A stretch of 64,000 nt of DNA, from the NCBI GenBank assembly GCA_964567785.1, contig CAZMOK010000004.1, forward strand, positions 1 to 64,000. Reading direction: 5' to 3'. Shown piece by piece: positions 17,392 to 26,299 of the stretch. The position numbers were made by a program, and so were the translations under genes. The notes beneath the pieces were generated by a model. The model saw only the letters and a list, made by a program, of their open reading frames with translations. It did not search any database and had not been told where the DNA came from. How positions within the stretch are numbered: the first letter of the stretch is position 1; each line of letters begins with the position of its first letter. The stretch comes from CAZMOK01 sp964567785. GTDB lineage: Bacteria > Bacteroidota > Bacteroidia > Bacteroidales > JAGOPY01.

Positions 17392-18084
17392 ATGGCTAAA
17401 AAGCAAGACAGAACAGAAGAAAACATACAAACAGTAGAGGAAGCGCTCAGTAAGACCGAGTACTTTATTGAGAAAAACCAGAATATACTCATAGGAGTCA
17501 TCAGTGTGATCGTGGTACTCATACTGGGTTATTTTGCCTTTCAGAGGCTATATATCCAGCCCAGGAACACAGAAGCACAGGAACAGATGTTCATGGCTGA
17601 AAAATATTTTGAGAAAGACTCACTGAACCTGGCTCTATACGGTGATGGCAATTACCCGGGTTTTTTGGATATCATTGATGACTACGGGATGACGAAAAGT
17701 GCCAACCTCGCCAATTATTACACCGGTATTATTTACCTTAATCTTGGTGATTATGAAGAGGCAATCGATTACCTCGAATCATTCGACAGTGACGATCAGA
17801 TAGTTTCGTCAATGGCTACAGGTGCTATTGGGGATGCTTACATGGAACTCAATGAAGCGGAGACAGCCGTTGATTATTACCTGGAAGCTGCCGAAAAGAA
17901 TATTAACGATTTCACAACCCCCCTCTTTTACCTGAAAGCCGGGTGGGCTTACGAGTTGCTTGAAAAGTATAACAAAGCTAAAGAGGTATACGAGATAATA
18001 AAATATGATTACCCTGCCAGCAACGAAGCCCGTGAGATAGATAAATACATATCCAGGGCCAGCGGCCTGGCGGAAAAAAGTTAA
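17392..18084 (+). CDS. Membrane-anchored tetratricopeptide-repeat protein
   Basis: This 230-residue protein has a charged N-terminal cytoplasmic stretch, one transmembrane segment (about 31-50, NILIGVISVIVVLILGYF) and a periplasmic domain with TPR units, such as NLANYYTGIIYLNLGDYEEAIDYLES near 104-129 and AGWAYELLEKYNKAKEVYEII near 183-203. The layout resembles YfgM, an inner-membrane partner of the Sec translocon and periplasmic chaperones. That functional link is only by analogy. It has its own promoter and a terminator, so it is likely monocistronic. Confidence 0.85.
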   Translation: MAKKQDRTEENIQTVEEALSKTEYFIEKNQNILIGVISVIVVLILGYFAFQRLYIQPRNTEAQEQMFMAEKYFEKDSLNLALYGDGNYPGFLDIIDDYGMTKSANLANYYTGIIYLNLGDYEEAIDYLESFDSDDQIVSSMATGAIGDAYMELNEAETAVDYYLEAAEKNINDFTTPLFYLKAGWAYELLEKYNKAKEVYEIIKYDYPASNEAREIDKYISRASGLAEKS

Positions 18085-18105
18085 TAATCATCAATTCTTT
18101 ATATT

Positions 18106-18130
18106 CCCGGCCCGTCAGCCGGGTTTTTTT
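18106..18130 (+). terminator. Rho-independent terminator after the TPR membrane protein
   Basis: CCCGGC (18106-18111) pairs with GCCGGG (18118-18123) around a 6-nt loop, followed by seven T. It lies 21 bp after the stop codon and separates this gene from fmt. Confidence 0.9.
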
Positions 18131-18169
18131 CTTGCAGGAACTGATTAAGTTAGCGGAAGGATTGTCATA

Positions 18170-19135
18170 ATGGAAGAACTGAGGATCATATTCATGGGGA
18201 CACCTGATTTTGCTGTGCCTTCACTAGAAGCGCTGCTCAACAATGATTTCAATGTTATTGCCGTTATCACTGCCCCTGACAGGCCCTCCGGCAGGGGCCT
18301 GAAAACCAAGCCATCACCCGTTAAATCTTATGCTGTCAGCCATAAAATCCCCATTCTGCAACCAACCAACCTTAAAGATCCCGGTTTCATAGAAGAGCTG
18401 AGATCGTTCCGGGCCAATTTGCAAATTGTGGTTGCCTTCAGGATGCTACCGGAAATAGTCTGGTCCATGCCCCATCATGGCACCTTTAACCTGCATGCTT
18501 CACTTCTGCCCCAATACAGGGGTGCCGCCCCCATAAACCATGCAATTATGAACGGCGAAACAGAAACAGGAGTAACAACCTTTTTCCTGCGCAAAGAAAT
18601 TGACACGGGAAATATACTGTTCAGGGAGAGAACACCGATAGGCCCAGAAGAGACCTTCGGTGAACTGCACGACCGGCTCAAACACCTCGGGGCCGGACTG
18701 GTAGTAAGAACCACCCGGGCCATAAAAGAAGACAGGGTCAGTGAAACCCCCCAGCAGGAGCTCCTAGAGGAAGGGGATGAGATAAAAAAAGCTCCTAAGA
18801 TCTTCAGGGACGACTGCCGAATTGACTGGGGATACCGGATCAACGACATTTACAATAAAATAAGGGGGCTAAGTCCCTACCCGGCTGCATATACAAAGAT
18901 CATCGATCCCGAAGGCAAGGAATTTGAAATGAAGATCTACCGGGCAGACAAGAAGGAAATACCCGGCAGTTCAGCCCATGTTCATATCCGTACCGATGGC
19001 AAAACCTATTTGTCGGTATCGGTTTCTGGTGGAGAGATCATATTAAAGGAAATCCAGCTTGCAGGCAAGAAAAGGATGGAAACAGAGGAGTTTCTCAGAG
19101 GTTTACAGGTAACAAACAAGTGGAAAGTATCCTGA
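18170..19135 (+). CDS. fmt: Methionyl-tRNA formyltransferase
   Basis: Fmt formylates the initiator Met-tRNA with 10-formyl-tetrahydrofolate. The 321 residues have the N-terminal formyltransferase fold with Asn107, His109 and Asp145, which correspond to the catalytic trio of the E. coli enzyme. The signature SLLPQYRGAAPINHAI follows His109, and the C-terminal tRNA-binding domain (about 205-321) includes IRGLSPYPAAYT. Length is normal. The gene stands alone between two terminators or promoters; def is not beside it here. Confidence 0.96.
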   Translation: MEELRIIFMGTPDFAVPSLEALLNNDFNVIAVITAPDRPSGRGLKTKPSPVKSYAVSHKIPILQPTNLKDPGFIEELRSFRANLQIVVAFRMLPEIVWSMPHHGTFNLHASLLPQYRGAAPINHAIMNGETETGVTTFFLRKEIDTGNILFRERTPIGPEETFGELHDRLKHLGAGLVVRTTRAIKEDRVSETPQQELLEEGDEIKKAPKIFRDDCRIDWGYRINDIYNKIRGLSPYPAAYTKIIDPEGKEFEMKIYRADKKEIPGSSAHVHIRTDGKTYLSVSVSGGEIILKEIQLAGKKRMETEEFLRGLQVTNKWKVS

Positions 19136-19287
19136 TCTGAATAAAAAATGGGTCTTTTTCGGGAAAATTACGGCACCCGGTTTGAAGTATTTTACCCCGT
19201 AATCCGCGTAAATAGTACATTTCAGACCTCAAGTTATTAACAAAAACTCTGTTTTATTAACATTTTCAAGGGTTTTAGGGCATACCC

Positions 19288-19318
19288 CTTGACTTTTCCT
19301 ACGTAACCGTTATTTTTG
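19288..19318 (+). promoter_or_regulatory. Bacteroidota-type promoter for the HU gene
   Basis: CTTG (19288-19291), a 19-bp spacer and TATTTTTG (19311-19318). The -7 element lies 45 bp before the ATG at 19364, leaving a leader of about 40 nt. Confidence 0.7.
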
Positions 19319-19363
19319 CAAGGGTTCGATTAAAAAAAATGTTGAATTAAACAATTTAAAGAG

Positions 19364-19633
19364 ATGAACAAAGCAGAATTAATTGACGCAATTGCAAAAG
19401 ATGCCGGTTTGACAAAAGCTGACGCAAAACGCGCATTGGAATCATTTGTTGGAACAACCACAAAAGCTCTTAAGAAAGGAGACCGCGTAGCACTGGTAGG
19501 ATTTGGATCCTTCTCCGTGAGCAAAAGAGCTGCAAGAAAAGGCAGGAACCCGCAAACAGGATCGGAAATCAAGATTGCTGCCAAGAAAGTCGTAAAATTC
19601 AAACCGGGAGCTGACCTTCAGAAAGCGGTCTAA
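19364..19633 (+). CDS. HU family DNA-binding protein
   Basis: HU is a nucleoid protein that bends DNA. The 89 residues show the full family pattern: MNKAELIDAIAKDAGLTKADAKRAL as the N-terminal helices, GDRVALVGFGSFSV as the beta saddle, RKGRNPQTG at the arm tip with the intercalating proline, and the C-terminal KFKPGADLQKAV. It is preceded by a good promoter and followed by a strong terminator, so it is a single-gene unit, as expected for an abundant protein. Confidence 0.97.
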   Translation: MNKAELIDAIAKDAGLTKADAKRALESFVGTTTKALKKGDRVALVGFGSFSVSKRAARKGRNPQTGSEIKIAAKKVVKFKPGADLQKAV

Positions 19634-19656
19634 TATCCGGTAAAAAAATTTTCGTG

Positions 19657-19684
19657 CCCCGCCAACTAATGGCGGGGTTTTTTT
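19657..19684 (+). terminator. Rho-independent terminator after HU
   Basis: CCCCGCC (19657-19663) pairs with GGCGGGG (19671-19677) around a 7-nt loop, followed by seven T. It abuts the stop codon of the convergent glycosylase gene. Confidence 0.92.
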
Positions 19685-20294
19685 ATTCCCGGATTTTTCC
19701 TGCATATTCCCTTATTACTTCTTCCCTTATCCTGAAGCGATAATCGAGCAGCGCATCCCCCCCTGCATAATCAATACCTACCCTTGGACCTTTTATAATA
19801 TGATTATCTTGAATTAACAGGCCATGGTCCTCGATCCATACCCGGTCGCCGAGCAGGTCGGAACCTGTATGCATTGTCCGTACCCCTAAGGCTTTGGTCA
19901 CCTTGGCCGGCCCGTTGAAGTTTTTATAATCGGCGCTGTTCTTTCCGCTAATTGAAGATATCACCTGCTTTCCTCTTACAGGCATAATGCCTCTTATGAG
20001 TATCGCATGGGGCACTCCCCTTTTATTGGTCACCACATTGAAAAGATGGTGTATCCCATAGCACAGATAAACATATGCCCTGCCTCCTTCTTCATACATC
20101 ACGGCAGTACGTGGCGTATTGCGGTTACCGAATGCGTGCGATGCCCGGTCGGTAACACCTGCATATGCCTCCGTCTCTGTGATCATACCACCTGTTATTC
20201 TTCCGTTCAGATTGGTGACAAGAACCTTGCCGAGAAGATTGCGAGCAGTGTCAACCACATTTTCCGACAGGTAAAATTGCCTGCTAAGCTTCAT
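19683..20294 (-). CDS. DNA-3-methyladenine glycosylase (AAG/MPG family)
   Basis: The enzyme removes alkylated purines in base excision repair. The 203 residues match the human AAG-type family: ARNLLGKVLV, ITETEAYAG with the catalytic Glu, DRASHAFG, NRNTPRTAVMYEEGGRAYVYLCYG (read in two parts), and HAILIRGIMPV. Near the C-terminus GIDYAGGDALLDYRFR is the conserved end. Length is normal. It is convergent with HU and shares the HU terminator region. A -7-like element lies upstream. Confidence 0.95.
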   Translation of the reverse strand: MKLSRQFYLSENVVDTARNLLGKVLVTNLNGRITGGMITETEAYAGVTDRASHAFGNRNTPRTAVMYEEGGRAYVYLCYGIHHLFNVVTNKRGVPHAILIRGIMPVRGKQVISSISGKNSADYKNFNGPAKVTKALGVRTMHTGSDLLGDRVWIEDHGLLIQDNHIIKGPRVGIDYAGGDALLDYRFRIREEVIREYAGKIRE

Positions 20295-20319
20295 TAAAAC
20301 TTGCTTTTTATCATAATGG

Positions 20320-20327
20320 CAAAAATA
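20320..20327 (-). promoter_or_regulatory. Promoter -7 element for the glycosylase gene
   Basis: On the minus strand TATTTTTG, 25 bp before the start at 20294. No clear -33 box. Confidence 0.4.
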
Positions 20328-20360
20328 ATGAAAGTAAAAGGGTCTTTTTCGTCCGGTTCA

Positions 20361-22296
20361 TTAAAACCTCAGTCTGTATTGTTTTTTCCAGATGTACCTG
20401 TGATCATCGGATTTCCTGATCTTTCGATTATCCTCGAGCCATCTGAGAACCTGTATTACCTGTTCCTCCTCATGATCCCTGATCTCGAAAAGGAGTTCCT
20501 GTAACGACATCGGTTTCCGGGTCAGTCTTGATTTAACCTCCCTGATGATCCGGTCGAATACCAGGTCGCTCAACCCCACCTTGTTCCTTTTCCTGCAGAA
20601 ATCGCAGGTCCCGCACCTGGGAGCGTCTTTCTCTCCGAAATAACTTAAGAGTGTCTGGCTCCTGCAAGCCGTGTTTTTGGAAACGTAATCAGTGACAGCC
20701 TGCAATCTTTTCAGTGCTTCCTTTTTCCTGTTCCGGTAATTTTCAGGCGACAGGTGCAGGCTGGAGTTGTCGAAACGCTCATTTACAAAGGTGACTGTAG
20801 GTTTGTCCGATTGCAGCAAATAGCTGACAACGCCTGTTTTATCCAGGTACTCCAGCATTTTTATAACCTGTTCCTTTTTAAGGTTCGACCTGTTTGCCAG
20901 CTCATTTTCACTGATCTTTACAAACTCCGTAAAAAGTCCGGAATAAGAGCGCAGCAAAAGCTTGATGAAAGGGTCAAGCTTCTTCTCTTCAACCTGTATC
21001 CGGTATAGGTCCTCCCGGTCTATCAGGAAATGCAGTCTCGAGGGTGCCCCAAAGGCTTCATTAAGCATAAGATAGCCTTCCCTTTCCAGGATCCTCATAG
21101 TGTTATAGGCTATAATCGGGCTGAACCCGTAATTGTTGCAAAACTCACGCAATTCGAATTCGAACGACTGGTCCTTGCCGCTGCCAACAGCCAGGTTCAG
21201 ATAATTCCCGAGCGCCTGGTAGATAGCTTTAATGTCTTTGATATCCGGGTACGACTGCTCCAGGTTTTCCTTTAACCTGGAAAGATCAGCTTCATCGTAG
21301 ATTATTATGGCAAAAGCCTGTTTTTCATCCCTGCCTGCCCTGCCGGCTTCCTGGAAATAGGCCTCAAGCGAATCGGGAATGTCGAGGTGTATTACCAGTC
21401 GCACATCCGGTTTGTCAATACCCATTCCAAAAGCATTGGTAGAGACAATTATACGGGTCTGGCCCCTCTTCCATTCGTCCTGTTTGCGGTCCCTTGTTTT
21501 AGTATCGAGGCCGGCATGGTAGAAATCGGCCGAAATCCTGTTTTTCATGAGAAAATCGGCTATTTCCCTGGTCTTTTTCCGGTTTCTTACATAGATGATA
21601 CCCGAACCCTGCACTTTCGTGAGGGTATTCAGCAATCTTCCGTATTTATCATCCTCCTCCACCACTCCATAACCCAGGTTCTTTCGTTCAAAACTCTTGC
21701 GGAATACATTTTTCTCCTCAAAGCCGAGTTTTTTCTGGATATCATCCACCACTTCCGGTGTTGCGGTGGCAGTAAGAGCTACTACCGGAACATTGGGTAT
21801 CCATTGCCTAACTTCATTGATCTTAAGATAGGGCGGCCTGAAGTCGTACCCCCACTGAGAAATACAGTGGGCCTCATCAACCACCAGCAGGCCAACCTTC
21901 ATTTTCTGAAGCACAAGCCGGAACCTATCGGTCTCAAGCCTTTCGGGTGAGAGGTATAAGAATTTTATATCACCGTATATACAATTGTCGAAAGCAACTT
22001 CGATCTCCGAGGGGTGCATCCCGGAATAGACCGCTATTGCCTTGATGTTTTTCTTTTGGAGGTTTGCAACCTGGTCCTTCATCAGGGCAATGAGTGGTGT
22101 AACCACAATGCAGAGTCCTTCGGTCAAAAGTGCCGGTACCTGGAAACAAATTGACTTGCCGCCACCTGTNNNNNNNNNNNNNNNNNNNNNNNNNNNNNNN
22201 NNNNNNNNNNNNNNNNNNNNNNNNNNNNNNNNNNNNNNNNNNNNNNNNNNNNNNNNNNNNNNNNNNNNNTTTAAGTGTTTCCCGGGCAGAGTCCAC
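20361..22296 (-). CDS. recQ: ATP-dependent DNA helicase RecQ (interrupted by a gap)
   Basis: RecQ unwinds DNA 3' to 5' in recombination and fork repair. Right of the gap the gene resumes at the Walker A motif TGGGKS and continues with DEAHCISQWGYDFRP, the helicase C-terminal ATNAFGMGIDKPDVR and AGRAGRDEK, and a zinc-binding group (CRSQTLLSYFGEKDAPRCGTCDFC, read in parts). A winged-helix-like part ends the protein; no clear HRDC domain is present. I set the start at GTG 22296, whose frame reads VDSARETLK up to the last base before the gap, a good RecQ N-terminus. With 100 N that frame does not join the helicase frame, so the gap length is wrong. An apparent earlier start at 22352 encodes only Tyr-rich repeat sequence and is rejected. 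Confidence 0.88.
22170..22269. other. Scaffold gap (100 N) inside recQ
   Basis: A run of 100 N begins and ends exactly at codon borders of recQ (after Lys of VDSARETLK and before Thr of TGGGKS). The missing part should be a multiple of 3. By comparison with E. coli RecQ about 30 residues (90 bp) are expected. The 100 bp given is therefore a placeholder. Confidence 0.95.
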
Positions 22297-22355
22297 TCAT
22301 AATACTCATAGTAGACATAGTATGCATAGTACGCAAAGTACCAAAGTATCATAGT
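22295..22355. repeat. Nonamer/octamer tandem array at the recQ start
   Basis: Units in plus-strand order: ACTCATAAT, ACTCATAGT, AGACATAGT, ATGCATAGT, ACGCAAAGT, then two 8-bp units ACCAAAGT and ATCATAGT. The core is CATAGT. The first unit touches the inferred GTG start of recQ. Just beyond it, a looser ATTCCTATT repeat lies at about 22374-22396. Confidence 0.75.
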
Positions 22356-22431
22356 ATACTTTCATCATAAACTTATTCCTATTACTATTCCTATTCTTAA
22401 TTTTCCTCCTTAAATCCGTCTGTATTTTCAT

Positions 22432-22439
22432 TAAATTTG
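22432..22439 (+). promoter_or_regulatory. Promoter -7 element for the Ig-like lipoprotein gene
   Basis: TAAATTTG fits TAnnTTTG and lies 19 bp before the ATG at 22459. No -33 box is recognised. Confidence 0.35.
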
Positions 22440-22458
22440 TAAATAAAGTATAAGCATT

Positions 22459-22791
22459 ATGGCAACGAGAAAATTCCATATATCGGCAATTGCTATTCTT
22501 GCCTTCTCCATTGCGATCATCAGTGGGTGTAATAAAAATTCAGACGATACACCACCATCTATTACGATGAGCGGGTACAACCCTGTAAGAGCTTGCGTGG
22601 GTTTACCTTACAATGATGCCGGCGCTACAGCTTTCGACGAAACCGATGGTGATGTAACAGACGAGATACAGGTTGACATTGATGTTGACACATCCCAGCC
22701 CGGTGAAGGCACGGTAACTTATACGGTAACCGATGAGGCAGGAAATACTGCAACAGCCGTAAGACAGGTTGATGTGATCTTTTGCGATTAG
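22459..22791 (+). CDS. Small lipoprotein with a DUF5011/HYR-like Ig domain
   Basis: The 110-residue product has a signal peptide with lipobox IISGC and then one Ig-like domain. PPSITMSGYNPVRACVGLPYNDAGATAFDETDGDVTDEI (read in parts) and VTYTVTDEAGNTATAVRQVDV are the classic strands of the DUF5011/HYR type. Such domains usually occur in large surface proteins; here one domain alone makes up the mature lipoprotein. Two cysteines (in VRACVG and the C-terminal IFCD) could form a disulfide. It starts 13 bp before the lipid kinase gene and may be co-transcribed with it. Function unknown. Confidence 0.8.
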   Translation: MATRKFHISAIAILAFSIAIISGCNKNSDDTPPSITMSGYNPVRACVGLPYNDAGATAFDETDGDVTDEIQVDIDVDTSQPGEGTVTYTVTDEAGNTATAVRQVDVIFCD

Positions 22792-22804
22792 CAGAGAGTG
22801 GAGA

Positions 22805-23701
22805 ATGGCAGATAAAAAGCACATCACCTTTGTTGCCAATTCAATTGCAATATCTTCGGGTTTCAGTGAATTTGAGTCGTTGATAAAAAAATACCTAAAC
22901 GCTGATAAATACGATTACAATTTATATTTCACCGAAAAAGCAGGCGACGCAAAAAGGATTGCCTCGGGAGAAGTCGAAAGAAGGAGCTCCGCACTGGTAG
23001 CAGTGGGAGGGGACGGAACTATAAATGAGATCTCACGTGCCATAATCGGGACCGACACCAGGCTGGGAATCATACCGTATGGCTCAGGAAACGGTCTTGC
23101 CCGGCACCTTGGTATCCCGCTGGGAACCAAAAAAGCCTTTGATATACTGAATAAGGGCCGTACAGAATCCATTGATACAGGGATCATGAATAATATGAGC
23201 TTTGTAAATGTTGCAGGGGCCGGTTTCGATGCAAGGGTAGCCAACCTGTATGCAAAATCCGGTGAAAGGGGGTTTAAAAGTTATTTCCGTATCATTATCA
23301 GCGAATACCTTAGTTACAAACCCAGGGAATTCAGGATCATTTTCAATGATAAGGAAATAACAAGAAAAGCAATCTTTGTCACATTCGCCAATTCGAGCCA
23401 GTTCGGTTACAATACGGTCATTGCTCCCGGTGCAAGCGTGACAGACGGAATGCTCGACCTGGTTATCGTTAAAAGATTTCCATCGATCGAGATCCCCAGG
23501 GCCATTCATTTATTATATACACATAAGATAGACCATTCCGGTTACGTTGAAAGATACCGGAGCAAAGAGATAAAACTGATCAGGAACAAGGGACGAAAGG
23601 TCAACCTCGACGGGGAAGCAGTGACCCTGGAAGGAGAACTGCAGGTAAAAATAAATCCCGCTTCAATGCAGGTTATCGTCCCTGAAAATTTCAAGGATTG
23701 A
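22805..23701 (+). CDS. YegS/DgkB-type lipid kinase (diacylglycerol kinase family)
   Basis: This 298-residue protein belongs to the DAGK catalytic family that phosphorylates diacylglycerol or related lipids with ATP. The nucleotide-binding motif is GGDGT (68-72), followed by GIIPYGSGNGLARHLGIP near 95-112. FVNVAGAGFDARVA near 132 and KVNLDGEAVTLEG near the C-terminus are also typical. It has no membrane segment and would act at the inner membrane face. The SUI1-like gene begins 1 bp after its stop, so the two are co-transcribed. The exact lipid substrate is not determined. Confidence 0.92.
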   Translation: MADKKHITFVANSIAISSGFSEFESLIKKYLNADKYDYNLYFTEKAGDAKRIASGEVERRSSALVAVGGDGTINEISRAIIGTDTRLGIIPYGSGNGLARHLGIPLGTKKAFDILNKGRTESIDTGIMNNMSFVNVAGAGFDARVANLYAKSGERGFKSYFRIIISEYLSYKPREFRIIFNDKEITRKAIFVTFANSSQFGYNTVIAPGASVTDGMLDLVIVKRFPSIEIPRAIHLLYTHKIDHSGYVERYRSKEIKLIRNKGRKVNLDGEAVTLEGELQVKINPASMQVIVPENFKD

Positions 23702-23702
23702 T

Positions 23703-24044
23703 ATGTCGGAAAGAAAAAAGAGAAAAGGTATAGTTTATTCCACCGACCCCGACTACAAATATGATTACGGGAATAGTGAACAAGCTGAGACACTCCCTCC
23801 CCCGGAACAGGATCTTCGTGTCTTCAGGGACAGAAAACAACGCAAGGGTAAGACCGTAACAATAGTATCAGGGTTTACCGGCACAGATGACGACCTCAAC
23901 ACTCTTGCCAAAGAGCTCAAGAGCAAATGTGGTGCGGGAGGATCGGTAAAAGACGGTGAAATCCTCATTCAGGGGGATAAAAAGGAACAGGTGGGTAAAA
24001 TATTAAGCTCAAAAGGCTATAACTTTAAGTTTTCCGGGGGATGA
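23703..24044 (+). CDS. SUI1/YciH-type translation initiation factor
   Basis: This 113-residue protein has the eIF1/SUI1 fold in residues about 45-113: RKGKTVTIVSGFTG, LAKELKSKCGAGGSVKDGEI (basic loop) and ILIQGDKKEQVGKIL. The N-terminal 40 residues include RKKRKGIVYSTDPDY, typical of Bacteroidota YciH proteins. Bacterial YciH influences start-codon selection on the 30S subunit. It is translated immediately after the lipid kinase gene (1 bp apart). Confidence 0.93.
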   Translation: MSERKKRKGIVYSTDPDYKYDYGNSEQAETLPPPEQDLRVFRDRKQRKGKTVTIVSGFTGTDDDLNTLAKELKSKCGAGGSVKDGEILIQGDKKEQVGKILSSKGYNFKFSGG

Positions 24045-24159
24045 TACAATCAATACTTTAAAAGCACTCCATATGCATCGCCCTTATAACTGTTACTTTT
24101 TTCACATTTTATTTTATTGTAATATTGCTGATGTATACCAAAAATAAATAGCGAAGGAA

Positions 24160-24864
24160 ATGAAAGAAAAGGTAATTATCGAAACAATAGGGACAATAGA
24201 AAAGAAAGAGCTTTTGTCGGCCGTTGGATATGACGACATGGTATTGGAATCGCTTCATCCTTTTCCGGGATATCACGGTACAACCGTCCCTGATAGTGAT
24301 GTACCGAAATCCCTGTTTTTCATAACACGTTCAAAATACACGGAAGAAAAGGTAATACGTATCATCCAGCATATTAAGAAGACAACCGATCTCAAATTTG
24401 ACGGATCTCCGGGGCTGGTTACCCTCTTCAACATGCAGGTACCTTGCATAAGGATTCGCGACGTGGAGGGTTATGATATTATCCCGGATCTTCTTAAAGC
24501 ATTCAGGGATGCAGGCCTGGAGTTTATGACCAGCAGGAAGATCGAGCCTTATACCGGCATCATAAAAATAAAGAAATATTTCCTGCTCGACCCGGTTTCG
24601 AACTGCACCTTCAAGGATATTGAAGACCCGGCCATGTACTATTTTACCGTACCCATCCAATTGCGGTTCAACCAGTTTGAGAGAATGACACTCGACATCA
24701 AAAGGAATTTTGAAGACAATAAATTTGATGCCGCACTGGGGACATTCTACAGAAAGACCGGTCTGGTAGACGTTATCAGGATATATGATGAAAAATGCGA
24801 CCAGGACAGGCTGAACAAGATCAGATCAATGTACGGCACAGCCATAAAAAAACTCATGAAGTGA
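24160..24864 (+). CDS. Conserved hypothetical protein
   Basis: I do not recognise this 234-residue protein. It has no signal peptide or membrane segment and looks globular and cytoplasmic. Two related-looking halves are possible: the N-terminal part includes PKSLFFITRSKYTEEKVIR and a strand-helix pattern up to about residue 130, and the C-terminal part contains TGIIKIKKYFLLDP and YYFTVPIQLRFNQFERMTLDI. The codon use resembles its neighbours. It lies 115 bp after the SUI1-like gene and 50 bp before the MscS channel gene, so co-transcription with the channel is possible. Confidence 0.6.
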   Translation: MKEKVIIETIGTIEKKELLSAVGYDDMVLESLHPFPGYHGTTVPDSDVPKSLFFITRSKYTEEKVIRIIQHIKKTTDLKFDGSPGLVTLFNMQVPCIRIRDVEGYDIIPDLLKAFRDAGLEFMTSRKIEPYTGIIKIKKYFLLDPVSNCTFKDIEDPAMYYFTVPIQLRFNQFERMTLDIKRNFEDNKFDAALGTFYRKTGLVDVIRIYDEKCDQDRLNKIRSMYGTAIKKLMK

Positions 24865-24914
24865 CCTCCTCATTCCTGAGTAAATATCCAAAACAGTAAA
24901 CTAATTTCAGGTAT

Positions 24915-26198
24915 ATGTTCAACATCATTGACAAGACCCTTGAGAACTGGTTGATAGAATTAGGTATGTCCACAGGACCGGCAAAGGCAATTGCCGATTT
25001 TTCGGGTTTTCTGATAATACTTGTCCTGGCGTTTATTTCCTTCTTTTTGATCAAGAAGATACTTATTACCTGGATAACCATCCTTGCAAGAAAGTCGAAA
25101 TCTCAGTGGGATGATAAATTAATAGACCGAAGGGTATTCCATCGTCTTTCTTATCTTGCCCCTGCCCTGGTCATAATATACCTCACTCCATTTGTCATCC
25201 CTGAAAGGGAAGGGCTTATCAGTACCATTCAAACCATAGCCAATGTTTACATCTTCACGATTGCCTTGATCGTGATCTATTCTGTGCTGGACGCTGTAAA
25301 CGATATTTACAACAGTTTCCCCATTGCTGCGAAAAGACCCATCAAAAGCTTTTTGCAGGTGGTTAAAATTATCGTTCTGATAATATACCTGGTACTGGTC
25401 ATAAATTCACTGTTCATTGGTGGCCAGAATTTTGGCTGGCTGGCAGGTATAGGGGCTTTTTCGGCTGTGCTGCTGCTTGTTTTCAGGGACCCGATCCTGG
25501 GTTTCGTAGGCGGACTGCAACTTGCTTTCAACGATATGCTCAGGATCGGTGACTGGATCCAGATGGATAAATTCGGTGCCGACGGTATTGTAACAGATAT
25601 TAATATAACAGCCGTAAAAGTCCAGAACTGGAACAAAACCATAAGTACTATCCCTACATATGCGCTAATAAACGATTCGTATAAAAACTGGCGTGGAATG
25701 GAAGAATCAGGGGGACGAAGGATCAAAAGGTCTGTAATGATCGATACAAACTCCATTAAATTCTGTACCCCTGATATGCTCGAAAGGTTCTCACAATTTG
25801 AGCATGTTGCCGAATATGTGAAGAAAACCGAGGAAAATATTCAGAAGTATAATGAAAGTAAGAAAATTGATAATTCTGTCCTTGTGAATGGAAGAAGACA
25901 GACCAACATAGGTATATTCAGGGCATACCTGAAAGGGTATCTAAGAAACCATCCCAAGATCAAACAGGATTTGACCTTTCTTGTACGACATTTGCAACCC
26001 AGTGAAAAAGGACTTCCCGTAGAAGTTTATGTTTTCAGTAAAGTCCAGGCCTGGGCCGATTACGAGGACATACAGTCCGACATATTCGACCATATCCTGG
26101 CCGTGGTGCCCCAGTTCGACCTTAAGGTCTTCCAGAACCCTTCGGGTAGGGACATCCATGATCTTGCCAGCAGCCATGATATTCAGGTGAAAAACTGA
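24915..26198 (+). CDS. Mechanosensitive channel, MscS family (YbdG-like)
   Basis: The 427-residue protein has about five transmembrane segments in residues 20-205 and then the MscS pore-lining and beta domain. LVFRDPILGFVGGLQLAFNDMLRIGDWI (about 188-215, read in parts) is the pore helix and membrane border, followed by VTDINITAVKVQNWNKTISTIPTYALIND. The C-terminal part contains a long insertion characteristic of the E. coli YbdG miniconductance branch, including FRAYLKGYLRNHP and PVEVYVFSK. It releases solutes on osmotic downshock. Confidence 0.93.
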   Translation: MFNIIDKTLENWLIELGMSTGPAKAIADFSGFLIILVLAFISFFLIKKILITWITILARKSKSQWDDKLIDRRVFHRLSYLAPALVIIYLTPFVIPEREGLISTIQTIANVYIFTIALIVIYSVLDAVNDIYNSFPIAAKRPIKSFLQVVKIIVLIIYLVLVINSLFIGGQNFGWLAGIGAFSAVLLLVFRDPILGFVGGLQLAFNDMLRIGDWIQMDKFGADGIVTDINITAVKVQNWNKTISTIPTYALINDSYKNWRGMEESGGRRIKRSVMIDTNSIKFCTPDMLERFSQFEHVAEYVKKTEENIQKYNESKKIDNSVLVNGRRQTNIGIFRAYLKGYLRNHPKIKQDLTFLVRHLQPSEKGLPVEVYVFSKVQAWADYEDIQSDIFDHILAVVPQFDLKVFQNPSGRDIHDLASSHDIQVKN

Positions 26199-26268
26199 GC
26201 GCCTGTCAACCGTTCACTATCTGTTTAAGACCTTTTACTGGTCCGTTGAATGATTTTTTTCGAAAAAC

Positions 26269-26299
26269 TTGCTTTGGTAAAGAATTCGATTTATCTTTG
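26269..26299 (+). promoter_or_regulatory. Promoter of the TetR/ABC/barrel operon
   Basis: CTTG ends at 26271 (TTG 26269-26271), a 20-bp spacer follows, then TATCTTTG (26292-26299). The ATG of the TetR gene is 32 bp downstream. A palindrome overlaps the -7 element. Confidence 0.65.

Noticed and set aside
22297..22352. An N-terminal extension of RecQ rich in tyrosine, starting at 22352
   Set aside because: It is the translation of the CATAGT tandem array, is not RecQ-like, and joins the helicase frame only because the gap was set to 100 N. The GTG at 22296 gives a normal N-terminus.
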